The translations under genes were made by a program, and so were the position numbers. From CAZKUN01 sp964555935 (GTDB lineage: Bacteria; Armatimonadota; Zipacnadia; Zipacnadales; VGFC01), in assembly GCA_964555935.1 (NCBI GenBank), contig CAZKUN010000001.1, positions 1 through 64,000 of the forward strand: a stretch of 64,000 nucleotides of DNA. Direction: 5' to 3'. Below, one piece after another: positions 51,228 to 59,536 of this stretch. Under the pieces are notes generated by a model, which searched no databases, was not told the DNA's origin, and worked only from the letters and a program-made list of their open reading frames with translations. Position 1 is the stretch's first letter. The number at the start of each line of letters is the position of its first letter.

Positions 51228-52532
51228 GTGTACAAGATCAACCCGAAGAACGTGTTCATCCACGAGCAGGTCAAACAGAACCCGGCGTGGCTGGCCCGCG
51301 CCGACGCGCTCTGCGCCGGTCTGGGCGAAGCGGGCAAGTCGCCGATCTACTTCACTGACGACGACATTCCCGCGCTGGCGAAAGAGCATAACTGGGCCCA
51401 GGCTCGCAGGCGGATGGGGCACGATCCGGACCTCACCGATCCGGATATCCTGATCAACGCCTTCACCCTCGATGACTCCAACGTGGACAAGGTGAAGGAG
51501 ATCCAGGAGCAAGCTGGCGACGCGCGCGGAATCGTGCCGGTGGTGATGGGCCGGGGCGCCTACGTCTTCTTCGATGCGATGCTCCCGAGCGACGTCTACA
51601 AGGACGACAAGGTCTGCCGCCCGGCCTGGCGGATCCACATGGGCTCGGGCTGTCCGCACCGGTGCTGCTACTGCAGCTTCGGCCACCTCTACCCCACGAT
51701 GGTGAATGTCGAGGAGTACATCGTCGAGCTGGACAGGATCGTCAAGGCGCACCCGTGGCAGCAGGTTTACCTCTACGAGGACGACGCCGAAGCGCTGGCG
51801 CTTGAGCCGGAACTCGACGCGATGCGTCCGATGGCTGAGTATTTCGCGACGCGGCCTGAGGAGTATCTCCTCGTCCATAGCAAGAGCGCCAACGTCGACT
51901 TCCTGCGCGACATCGACCACGGCGGACATACGATCATGCTCTGGAGTCTGACGAGCCATAACGTCAGCCGCCGGTTCGAGGCTGGATCGGCCACGACGGA
52001 GGAGCGTATCGAGGCGGCTCGCAAGTGCCAGGAGGCGGGCTACCCGGTCCGCTACAAGTTCAAGCCGATCATCCCGATCAAGGACTGGCGCGACGAATGC
52101 AGCGAGATGATCAAGCTGAGCTTCGAGCAGACGAAGCCCGACATGGTCAGCCTCTTCACCCTCGCGTGGATGACGTATGAGGAGCTGACTCAGATCTTCG
52201 ACACTGACGAACTCGACCCCGCCTACGTGAAGGCCGCCGAGGAATCGGTCGAGGAGGTCAAGGACACGCGATGCAAGCCCTTCCCGCACTGGGTGCGGGC
52301 GGAGATCTACGACTTTTTCCTCGATGAGATCCGCCGCTGGGACAAGGATGTGCCGGTGACGCTCTCCACCGAGACGTGGGACATGTGGAAGGAGTTCGGG
52401 CCCAAGGTCGGACAGAATCCCGCCAACTACGTCTGTGGATGCGGTCCGCAGTCAGTGCCGAACTGCAAGAAGCTCGACGTCGTGCCGTGGAAGGTCGCCA
52501 AGAACGCGATGCTGGACATGCAGAGCAAGTAG
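51228..52532 (+). CDS. spore photoproduct lyase-like radical SAM protein
   Basis: 434 residues from GTG 51228, whose ribosome-binding site GGGGAG (51215-51220) has ideal 7-base spacing; ATG 51213 is an alternative with a poor site. Radical SAM cysteines in SGCPHRCCYCSF (CxxxCxxC) are followed by YLYEDDAE, SLTSHNVSRRFEAGSATTEERIEAARKCQEAGYPVRYKFKPII and an SPL-like C-terminus. The latter segment is characteristic of the SplB family, which repairs the UV lesion 5-thyminyl-dihydrothymine. Extra Cys at the end (YVCGCG, PNCKK) are unusual. It lies 12 bp before the GH10 gene, an odd partner. Confidence 0.75.
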   Translation: MYKINPKNVFIHEQVKQNPAWLARADALCAGLGEAGKSPIYFTDDDIPALAKEHNWAQARRRMGHDPDLTDPDILINAFTLDDSNVDKVKEIQEQAGDARGIVPVVMGRGAYVFFDAMLPSDVYKDDKVCRPAWRIHMGSGCPHRCCYCSFGHLYPTMVNVEEYIVELDRIVKAHPWQQVYLYEDDAEALALEPELDAMRPMAEYFATRPEEYLLVHSKSANVDFLRDIDHGGHTIMLWSLTSHNVSRRFEAGSATTEERIEAARKCQEAGYPVRYKFKPIIPIKDWRDECSEMIKLSFEQTKPDMVSLFTLAWMTYEELTQIFDTDELDPAYVKAAEESVEEVKDTRCKPFPHWVRAEIYDFFLDEIRRWDKDVPVTLSTETWDMWKEFGPKVGQNPANYVCGCGPQSVPNCKKLDVVPWKVAKNAMLDMQSK

Positions 52533-52544
52533 GGGGAGGCTGAA

Positions 52545-53819
52545 ATGGTGCTTGCGCTGGTTGCCATCTGTAGCGGCTCATTCTGTCAGGGGGTGACGGC
52601 TGTGGGGATCATGGACGGCGCGAAGAACCGTATCCGCGAACACCGCATGGGCGAACTCGTGGTGACGGTCGTGGACGCGGATGGCGACCCCATCGACGGC
52701 GCGACAGTGGAGGTCAGGCAGACGCGTCACGAGTTCCTGTTCGGGAGCAATATTTTTGCGTGGCAGCAACCCACCGACGAGGACACCGCCAAGTACCGCG
52801 ACCAGTACGCCGCCATCTTCAACTTCGCTACGCTCGCATTCTACTGGAGCGGCTACGAGGGAACGCAGGGCTCGCCACAGCACGACGACCGCGAACTCGT
52901 CGCGGCGTGGTGCAAGGAGCATGACATCACCACGAAGGGGCATCCGCTGGTCTGGAACCACAGCGCCGGCGTGCCCAAATGGCTCCCCGAAGACCTCGAC
53001 GAGATCAAGCGACTGAGCGACGCGCGCGTCACCGACTGCATCACGCGCTTCCTGGGCACGAACAGCATCTGGGATGTGGTCAACGAAGCCGCCGACCCGT
53101 TTCGCGCCGGCGATGCCTTCGAGAACCGGATGAGCGAGATGATGAAGCGCTTCGGGAAGATGCCCGTTACGATCGACTCGTTCAAGCTCGCCCGCGCCGC
53201 GAGCCCTGACGCCACGCTGCTCATCAACGACTACAACCTCGGCCCGAAGTACCACGAGGTCATCGAGCAGCTCGTCGACGATGATGGCGAGCGAATGTAT
53301 GATGTGATCGGCATTCAGAGCCACATGCACGGCGGCGCCTGGCCGACCGAGCGGGCTTGGGACACGTGCGAGCAATACGCGGAGTATGGCGTGCCGCTGC
53401 ATTTCACGGAGACGACGATCTGCAGCGGACCGCGCTCGGACGATGGATGGGAGACGACCGACGAGGGCGAGGCGCTTCAGGCCGACGAGGTCGAACGCTT
53501 CTACACGATCCTCTACAGCCACCCGGCCGTTGAGGCAATCACCTGGTGGGACTTCGCGGACCGCAACGCCTGGCAGGGCGCTCCCGCCGGCTTCCTGCGC
53601 AAGGATCTCTCGCCAAAGCCCGCCTACGAGCGCCTGCTGGGGCTGATCAAGGGCGAGTGGTGGACCGACGAGACGGGCGAGGCGGCAGGCGGCGAGCTAA
53701 GCGTCCACGCGACGTACGGCGACTACGAAATCACCGCCCGCGCGGGCGACCGGACGAAGACGGTCGAGTTCCACCATCCCAAGGGCGGCGATGGCGCCGT
53801 GACCGTGGCCCTGCCATAG
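52545..53819 (+). CDS. endo-1,4-beta-xylanase, GH10 family
   Basis: 424 residues with GGGGGAGG upstream. A short hydrophobic N-terminus (LVAICSGSFCQG) may be a weak signal. Residues about 36-65 are a beta element, then a GH10 TIM barrel: FLFGSNIFAW, TTKGHPLVWNH, the acid/base Glu E181 in WDVVNEA, INDYNLG, IGIQSHMH, and the nucleophile E288 in LHFTETTI. A final strand-rich 60 residues may be a carbohydrate-binding tail. It hydrolyses xylan. A strong terminator follows, so it forms a unit with the radical SAM gene. Confidence 0.88.
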   Translation: MVLALVAICSGSFCQGVTAVGIMDGAKNRIREHRMGELVVTVVDADGDPIDGATVEVRQTRHEFLFGSNIFAWQQPTDEDTAKYRDQYAAIFNFATLAFYWSGYEGTQGSPQHDDRELVAAWCKEHDITTKGHPLVWNHSAGVPKWLPEDLDEIKRLSDARVTDCITRFLGTNSIWDVVNEAADPFRAGDAFENRMSEMMKRFGKMPVTIDSFKLARAASPDATLLINDYNLGPKYHEVIEQLVDDDGERMYDVIGIQSHMHGGAWPTERAWDTCEQYAEYGVPLHFTETTICSGPRSDDGWETTDEGEALQADEVERFYTILYSHPAVEAITWWDFADRNAWQGAPAGFLRKDLSPKPAYERLLGLIKGEWWTDETGEAAGGELSVHATYGDYEITARAGDRTKTVEFHHPKGGDGAVTVALP

Positions 53820-53873
53820 GGGAGCGCCAAGGCGATCATCCCGAACGCGTGAGCACCAAACCACCATAAGCGT

Positions 53874-53908
53874 GAAGGCCCGACCTCAGACGGCGAGGTC
53901 GGGCCTTC
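53874..53908. terminator. strong bidirectional terminator between convergent genes
   Basis: A perfect 14-bp stem, 53874-53887 with 53895-53908, around a 7-base loop, followed by GTTTCG on the plus strand and by CACGCTTATGG on the minus strand. It separates the GH10 gene from the convergent sugar isomerase gene. Confidence 0.85.
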
Positions 53909-53950
53909 GTTTCGCACCGCAGGCGGCGGATTGACGGAATCAGGTACGAC

Positions 53951-54919
53951 TTACGCCCAGGTCATCTCGCCGGCGTCCTCGAAGATCACGGCCTCCCTGA
54001 GGAGCGCGATGGCTTTGAGGAAGCCCTCATCGTTGGACATGAGGCTATCCTCGTGCTCGATCGACAGCACGCCGTCATAGCCGCACATGCGCAACGTGGA
54101 GATCATGTCCTTCCACACCTCCATGCCGTTGCCGTAGCCGACGGAGCGGAAGATCCACGCGCGGTTCACCTCGTCGTCGTAGTGCTTGGTGTCGAGCACG
54201 CCGTTGATCCGCGAATTCCACTCATAGACTTTGCTGTCCTTGGCGTGGAAGTGCTTGATGATGTCGCCCTTGCCCTGCAGCCAGCGAATGGCGGCGCTGT
54301 TGTCGATGCCCTGCCAGAAGAGGTGGCTGGGATCGTAGTTGGCGCACATGCGCTCGCCGCATGCGTCGCGGAGCTTCATGAGGCTCTCTGGGTTGTAGAC
54401 CAGGAAGTTCGGGTGCATCTCAAAGCACATGTCGACGCCGTTCTTGTCGAGGAACGCGTTCTCCTTGGTCCAGTACTTGGTGGCGACACCCCACTGGTAG
54501 ACAAGCGCGTCGGCATGATCCTCCGGCCAGGGCGCGACGACCCAGTTCGGGACCTTGTCGCCAGGGCCGCCGGCCGGGAGACCGGAGAAGCCGTTGACGC
54601 AGGTGATGCCCAGCTTCGCGGCGAGCGATACGGTCGCGCGGAAGACCGCGTGGTGCGCCTTGGCGATCGCCGGATCCGGGTGCAGCGGATTGCCGTGGCA
54701 CGAGAGCGCCGAGATGACCATACCCCGGCTCTCGACGGCCTTCAGCAGCGCGTCGCGCTTGGCTTTGCTCTTGTTCAGCTCGACAGGATTGCAGTGATCG
54801 TCCGGCGGGTAGTTGCCGGTGCCAAGCTCGACGGCCTGCAGGCCATGCTCGGCGTAGAAATCGAGTACGGCCTCCAACGGCTGGTCGGTCCATGCGGCGG
54901 ACAGCGCGCCGATCTTCAT
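53951..54919 (-). CDS. sugar phosphate isomerase/epimerase (xylose isomerase-like TIM barrel)
   Basis: 322 residues from ATG 54919 (GGGGG upstream). TIM barrel with metal-ligand segments GLQAVELGTGNY, MVISALSCHGNPLHPD, VDMCFEMHPNFLVYNPE, CANYDPSHLFWQGID, HFHAKDSKV and VLSIEHEDSL. Such proteins isomerise or epimerise keto-sugars and often work beside Gfo/Idh dehydrogenases, one of which lies upstream at 55869 on the same strand. The toxin-antitoxin-like genes sit between them. The substrate is unknown; rhamnose or another plant sugar is plausible from the neighbours. Confidence 0.82.
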   Translation of the reverse strand: MKIGALSAAWTDQPLEAVLDFYAEHGLQAVELGTGNYPPDDHCNPVELNKSKAKRDALLKAVESRGMVISALSCHGNPLHPDPAIAKAHHAVFRATVSLAAKLGITCVNGFSGLPAGGPGDKVPNWVVAPWPEDHADALVYQWGVATKYWTKENAFLDKNGVDMCFEMHPNFLVYNPESLMKLRDACGERMCANYDPSHLFWQGIDNSAAIRWLQGKGDIIKHFHAKDSKVYEWNSRINGVLDTKHYDDEVNRAWIFRSVGYGNGMEVWKDMISTLRMCGYDGVLSIEHEDSLMSNDEGFLKAIALLREAVIFEDAGEMTWA

Positions 54920-55007
54920 GACAGGTGTGCCCCCTATGTTAATGCTCGGCCGGCCCTCAGGCCGGTCGATTGCGGATATAGACTCCGATGCCGGATCGGA
55001 GACAGCG

Positions 55008-55504
55008 TCACCATGTGACGTCGACGCCAACTTCTTTCACTCGGCCTCTCAGCCTTACGTCAGACGCCAGGTCAAGGCAGAGGCTGTGATCGAAGGTCCA
55101 TAGTTCCATCCCGTAACCCTCAGCCATTGCTACGAAGTAGGCATCATAGCTGCCCACATCCAGCGCTCGCCGTAGGTCCCAAGCCTCCTGTCGTAGGTCA
55201 TCCAGCACGGCGACTTCGTCAAGAGGCAGCGCGGACGACATCGGCGTAGGCCGCGTCAACGTCCGTGAGCGACAACCCGAGCCCGTCGCGCGTGTGGCGG
55301 TCCCGGTGCCGTTTGTGTCCGGCGACTTGCTGGAACTCAGCCCAGAACAACGTCGGGAACATGGGCCCGCACGTCCCCGGACATCACGTCGGACAGCACG
55401 TCCGAGGCTTGAGTATATCGGCTCGCCTCATGAAAGGCCCACGCGACTATTACGCTCGTGTCCAGCACGACATCAGCAGGCAGGGACGGCACGGCGGAAC
55501 CCAC
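55008..55504 (-). pseudogene. PIN-domain (VapC-type) toxin with two frameshifts
   Basis: Reading from GTG 55504 gives VVLDTSVIVAWAFHEASRY and stops early after VPDVVLG. Dropping one G in the GGG there continues as LAEFQQVAGHKRHRDRHTR to DVVRAA. A second one-base shift near 55235 gives LPLDEVAVLDDLRQEAWDLRRALDVGSYDAYFVAMAEG and ends at 55008. The joined product is about 165 residues with all PIN acidic residues (LDTS, AEF, YDAYF, TFDHS). It would be an RNase toxin. Both shifts add a base, so they do not cancel. Either the toxin is dead or the draft sequence has errors. Confidence 0.75.
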
Positions 55505-55507
55505 GAA

Positions 55508-55828
55508 TCAGCTCTCCTCGGACGCTGCATCGTCTGGCGTGGTCTCGGGCATCGCTTGCCGACGGCGCTCCATGTCATTCCACTCGGCCCGCCGTTGCTC
55601 TGTCTCGGCGACAGGTGGCTCGTAGCATATCCCTCTCCGAACGACGCCCGCAGCCGTGCGCAAGGTCCTGAGGTGGTTCTCCCTCGCTCGGACGAGGCCA
55701 TTCTGCCTGCACCAGTCCTCGACCTCGCGGATCGCGTCGACATTGTTCTCCGCGGTACTATCGACGAAGACCGGCACGCCGCGTCGCTTGGCTTCGTCGA
55801 CGGGTGGATACGTCTGGACGATAGGCAT
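55508..55828 (-). CDS. probable antitoxin partner of the PIN toxin
   Basis: 106 residues from ATG 55828 with GGAGGAGG upstream. The stop lies 3 bp before the toxin start, the usual antitoxin-first order. The sequence (MPIVQTYPPVDEAKRRGVPVFVDSTAENN, then helical and acidic DDAASEES at the end) shows no recognised DNA-binding fold, so it is assigned by position only. The gene appears intact, unlike the toxin. Confidence 0.55.
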   Translation of the reverse strand: MPIVQTYPPVDEAKRRGVPVFVDSTAENNVDAIREVEDWCRQNGLVRARENHLRTLRTAAGVVRRGICYEPPVAETEQRRAEWNDMERRRQAMPETTPDDAASEES

Positions 55829-55868
55829 GGATCACACCTCCTCCCCAGAGGTTCAATGGCGCGGCCGG

Positions 55869-57047
55869 CTATTTCTTGACGTTGACCCACTTGCGGTCCT
55901 TCGATGCGGTCTCGCAAGCATCCAGGACGGCCTGGGTCCTCACCGCGTCCTCGAAGTTCGGCTCGACCGGCTTGCCCGTGGCGACGCCGTTGATGAGGTC
56001 GAACGCGGTGTTGATGAACGTGTGCTCATAGCCGATGATGTGCGCGACCGGCCAGTAGCGCGGGCCCGCGTCGGTGGCCATGAACGGATGCTCGTCCGCC
56101 GTCGCCTGGATCAGCCGGAAGCCGAGTCGGTCGGCCGGATCGGAGCAGTTGTAGTATTGCAGCTCGTTCATCTTCTCCAGGTCAAAGACGATGCTGCCCT
56201 TGGAGCCGTTGACCTCGAAGCTGTTATAGTTCTTCCGCCCCGCGGCAAAGCGCGTCGCCTCCATCGTGCCCATCGCGCCGTTCTTGAACTCGCACTGCGC
56301 GGTGACCCCATCGTCGACATCGACAGTGCCCATCGGCGCGTTCTTGGCGGCCTTACCGCCGAGTCCCGTGTCGAACGCATCGAGCTTCGGGCGCTTCTTG
56401 ATGAAGGTCTTCATCGCGCATGAGACCTTGCTGATATCCCCGAGTAACCAGAGCGCGAGGTCGATGCTGTGGGCCATGAGATCGCCGAGCGAACCCGAGC
56501 CGGCGATCCTCTTCTGCACGCGCCACATCATCGGCACATCCGGCGGCATCAGCCAATCCTGCAGGTAGAAGCTGCGCCAGTGGTAGATCTCGCCGAGGTC
56601 GCCATTCTCGATCATTCTTTTGGCGAGCGAGACCGCCGGCGCGCGGCGGTAGTTGTGGCAGATCATGTTGATGCAGCCGGCCTTCTTGACCGCCGCAAGC
56701 GCTCTCTTGGCGTCCGCGAGGCTGGTAGCCAGGGGCTTCTCGCAGAAGATGTGCTTGCCGGCCTTGGCTGCGGCGACGACCATGTCAACGTGCTGGTTGT
56801 TCGGCGAGGTGATGTCGACCAGGTCGACATCATCGCGCTCGAGCAACTTCTGAAACTTGGTCTCCGTGTCTTCCCAGCCGAACTGATCGGCGCACGATTC
56901 GAGCCGGTCTTTCGTCCGCCCGCACAGCACTTTCATGACGGGCTTTGCTTTCGCATCCGGGAAGTAGAACGGTAGCTGCCGATAGGCGTTGCTGTGGGCT
57001 CGGCCCATGAAGTTGTAGCCGACGAGGCCTACTCGCACTTCTTTCAC
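55869..57047 (-). CDS. Gfo/Idh/MocA family oxidoreductase
   Basis: 392 residues from GTG 57047 with AGGAGGGG upstream. N-terminal Rossmann fold VGLVGYNFMGRAHSNAYR, the conserved EKP in KHIFCEKPLATSLADAKRA, and the C-terminal catalytic segment with GSLGDLMAHSIDLALWLLG. It oxidises a sugar, cyclitol or sugar-acid hydroxyl with NAD(P). It is divergent from rhaA and followed on the same strand by the toxin-antitoxin-like pair and the sugar isomerase. A carbohydrate catabolic role is likely. Confidence 0.88.
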   Translation of the reverse strand: MKEVRVGLVGYNFMGRAHSNAYRQLPFYFPDAKAKPVMKVLCGRTKDRLESCADQFGWEDTETKFQKLLERDDVDLVDITSPNNQHVDMVVAAAKAGKHIFCEKPLATSLADAKRALAAVKKAGCINMICHNYRRAPAVSLAKRMIENGDLGEIYHWRSFYLQDWLMPPDVPMMWRVQKRIAGSGSLGDLMAHSIDLALWLLGDISKVSCAMKTFIKKRPKLDAFDTGLGGKAAKNAPMGTVDVDDGVTAQCEFKNGAMGTMEATRFAAGRKNYNSFEVNGSKGSIVFDLEKMNELQYYNCSDPADRLGFRLIQATADEHPFMATDAGPRYWPVAHIIGYEHTFINTAFDLINGVATGKPVEPNFEDAVRTQAVLDACETASKDRKWVNVKK

Positions 57048-57299
57048 GGGGTCCCCTCCTTAAGAGTCACTTTCCCGTCGGCGCGAGCCAAACTGGCGCC
57101 GCTGCCGCTCCGGGTCACAATGGCGTTGAAAGGACTGCGAGCATTCGGCAAACGCGCCGATCTCCCCTTCTTGCCCTTGGTGAATCTGACGGGATCATTA
57201 CCCGGAGGAGGGTCGCGCTGGTCCGGCGAAGCGTCCCCCGTTATCCGATGAGCCAGGTAATCACCCTCGCAGTCGCATGGGCTGCGGGAAGGAACTACG

Positions 57300-58589
57300 A
57301 TGCCGAAGAAAGCCCCAAAACAGATGCAGGCCCCGACGGCCAAACAGATCCAAAGCGCGTACGCCGCGGCGAAAGACCGATTCGCGGCGCTTGGCGTGAA
57401 CGCAGACGTGGCTGTCAAGACCGCCTTGGGTGTGCCGATCTCAGTCCATTGCTGGCAGGCTGACGACGTCGCCGGTCTTGAGACCAAACCCGAAGGGCTT
57501 AGCCAGGGCGGGATCCAGGCGACAGGCAACTTCCCCGGCGCGGCCACGAATGGCGATGAGATCCGCCAAGACTACGACAAGGCGGCGAGCCTCATCCCCG
57601 GCGCGCTTCGCTTCAACCTCCACGGGAGTTACGCCGAGACGGGCGACAAAGTCATCGATCGCGACGCCATTCAGCCGAGACATTTTTCGGCCTGGCTCGA
57701 CTGGGCCAAGGAGAAGGGGTATGGGCTGGACTTCAACCCCACCTACTTCGCGCACCCGCTGGCCGAAGACGGCATGACGCTGGCGCATCGCGATCCGGCT
57801 ATCCGAGAGTTCTGGGTCAACCATGGCATCGCGTCGCGCAAGATCGCGCGCGCCTTCGCCAAAGAGGTCGGCCCATGCGTGTGCAACATTTGGATTCCCG
57901 ACGGCATGAAGGACAGCGCGGTCGACCGCTGGAGCCATCGTCAATGGCTCGTGGAGGCGCTCGACGCGACGCTCGAGACGAAGATGAAGGGCGTGATCGA
58001 CGCGGTCGAGAGCAAGCTGTTTGGCATCGGCTGCGAGGACTTCACGGTCGGTAGCCACGAGTTCTACCTGCTCTACGCCCAGACCCGCAAGACGGTGCTC
58101 TGCTACGACCTCGGACACTTCCACCCGACCGAGAGCATCGCCGACAAGCTGTCTTCGACCATGCAGTTCATCGACCACATCCTCGTCCACGTCAGCCGTG
58201 GCGTCCGCTGGGACAGCGACCACGTAGTGCTCTACCGCGACGACGTCAAGGCGCTGTGTGACGAGGCGACACGCGGCAAGGTCGTCGACAAAATCTACTG
58301 GGCGCTCGATTTCTTCGATGCCAGCATCAACCGCATCGGCGCGTGGGTCGTCGGGACTCGGACGCTGCGCAAGGCGCTGCTGAACGCGCTGCTGGAGCCG
58401 ACGAAGCTGCTCGCGAAGGCCGAGGCAGACGGTAAGGGCGCGGAGAAACTGGCGCTGCAGGAGTTGCGCGGCGAGCTCCCGTTTGGGGCGGTCTGGGACT
58501 ACGCGTGCCTCCAAGCCGATACGCCCCCCGCAGCAAGCTGGCTCGCGGACATGTACGAGTACGAGAAGAGCGTGCTGGCCGAGAGATGA
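57300..58589 (+). CDS. rhaA: L-rhamnose isomerase
   Basis: 429 residues, close to the 419 of E. coli RhaA. ATG 57300 is behind GGGAAGGA. Diagnostic segments run through the whole protein: GVPISVHCWQADDVAGLE, LSQGGIQATGNFPG, LIPGALRFNLHGSY, GLDFNPTYFAHPLAEDGMTLAH, NIWIPDGMKD, IDAVESKLFGIGCEDFTVGSHEFY, CYDLGHFHPTE, RGVRWDSDHVV and DFFDASINRIGAWVVGTR. It converts L-rhamnose to L-rhamnulose with a divalent metal. No rhaB or rhaD homologue is seen next to it, so the rest of the pathway is elsewhere or replaced. Confidence 0.93.
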   Translation: MPKKAPKQMQAPTAKQIQSAYAAAKDRFAALGVNADVAVKTALGVPISVHCWQADDVAGLETKPEGLSQGGIQATGNFPGAATNGDEIRQDYDKAASLIPGALRFNLHGSYAETGDKVIDRDAIQPRHFSAWLDWAKEKGYGLDFNPTYFAHPLAEDGMTLAHRDPAIREFWVNHGIASRKIARAFAKEVGPCVCNIWIPDGMKDSAVDRWSHRQWLVEALDATLETKMKGVIDAVESKLFGIGCEDFTVGSHEFYLLYAQTRKTVLCYDLGHFHPTESIADKLSSTMQFIDHILVHVSRGVRWDSDHVVLYRDDVKALCDEATRGKVVDKIYWALDFFDASINRIGAWVVGTRTLRKALLNALLEPTKLLAKAEADGKGAEKLALQELRGELPFGAVWDYACLQADTPPAASWLADMYEYEKSVLAER

Positions 58590-58631
58590 CTGCGCCGGCA
58601 ACCGACGCTGGCGATTTTCGCCGGTCTGGTC

Positions 58632-58649
58632 TGTCGTCACGTGACGACA
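58632..58649. promoter_or_regulatory. 18-bp perfect palindrome upstream of the ThuA gene, putative operator
   Basis: TGTCGTCACGTGACGACA equals its own reverse complement. It is intergenic (rhaA stop at 58589, ThuA start at 58750). Its size and symmetry fit the binding site of a dimeric repressor such as a LacI-type sugar regulator. Confidence 0.6.
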
Positions 58650-58687
58650 AACGCCCGCATCCCGTACAACGAAGGCACCCAGCGCGC

Positions 58688-58710
58688 GTGGAAACTCAAG
58701 GAGTTTCCAC
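58688..58710 (+). other. perfect hairpin 40 bp before the ThuA gene
   Basis: GTGGAAACTC (58688-58697) pairs fully with GAGTTTCCAC (58701-58710) across a 3-base loop. No T-tract follows. It could be a second operator or a leader stem. Confidence 0.5.
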
Positions 58711-58749
58711 GGAGATCCGGCCTACGGACGTCCAACGGAGACACTGCAC

Positions 58750-59388
58750 ATGAAGGCGCTTATCGTGTTTGGCGGGTGGGACGGTCACTACCCGGTCGAA
58801 GTTGGGAAGATCATGCAGGAGGGCCTCGAAGCAGCCGGCTTTGGAGTCGAGATGGCCGACACCCTCGATGCTCTGAAGGACGTGGAGAAACTCAAGGGGC
58901 TCGACCTGATCGTGCCCCACTGGACGATGGGCAAGATTGAGGCGGACCAACTCGCCCCCATGCTCGAGGCAGTCATGGAAGCTGGCGTGGGCATCGGCGG
59001 CCTGCACGGCGGGATGGGCGACGCGTTCCGCGAGCAGACGGAGTACCAGTACATGGTCGGCGGCCAGTGGGTCGCGCATCCGGGTGGCGCGGATGTCACC
59101 TACGGAGTCCATATCGAGGACACCGAGGACGAGATCACGGCTGGTATGAGTGACTTTGAGGTCACCTCCGAACAGTATTACATGCACGTTGACCCGGCGA
59201 TCAAGGTCCTCGCCACGACCAAGTTCGGCAATACCGTCATGCCCGTGACGTGGACGAAGATGTATGGCAAGGGGCGCGTGTTCTACTGCTCGCTCGGGCA
59301 CACGCCCGACGTGGCGGAGAAGCCGGAGGTCATCGGCATGGTGGTGCGCGGCATGGTGTGGGCCGCCAAGGGCAAGGCTAACGCATAG
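58750..59388 (+). CDS. ThuA-like domain protein
   Basis: 212 residues. The ThuA fold (glutamine amidotransferase-like, without the catalytic triad) is seen in KALIVFGGWDGHYPVEVGKIM, GVGIGGLHGGMGDAFR, YQYMVGGQWVAHPGG, YYMHVDPAIKVLATT and VFYCSLGHTPDV. ThuA proteins are linked to trehalose and other sugar use and often sit with Gfo/Idh proteins and sugar isomerases, as here. The precise reaction is unknown. A hairpin at 59416 follows. Confidence 0.88.
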   Translation: MKALIVFGGWDGHYPVEVGKIMQEGLEAAGFGVEMADTLDALKDVEKLKGLDLIVPHWTMGKIEADQLAPMLEAVMEAGVGIGGLHGGMGDAFREQTEYQYMVGGQWVAHPGGADVTYGVHIEDTEDEITAGMSDFEVTSEQYYMHVDPAIKVLATTKFGNTVMPVTWTKMYGKGRVFYCSLGHTPDVAEKPEVIGMVVRGMVWAAKGKANA

Positions 59389-59415
59389 AGCCCGCCTGAC
59401 ACAACTTCTGGGATC

Positions 59416-59451
59416 GAGAATGCGCCGTCCGGGCACCGGCGGCGCATTCTC
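59416..59451 (+). terminator. hairpin terminator after the ThuA gene
   Basis: A perfect 12-bp stem, GAGAATGCGCCG (59416-59427) with CGGCGCATTCTC (59440-59451). The T-tract is absent (GGCTTACAG follows), so termination may be partial. Confidence 0.6.
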
Positions 59452-59536
59452 GGCTTACAGGGGTCGGCAGGATCCGCTGACCGGAACCGATGGGATGGAT
59501 GGGGCGTCCTAGGCACTGTGAGGGGGTGCGGAGCAT

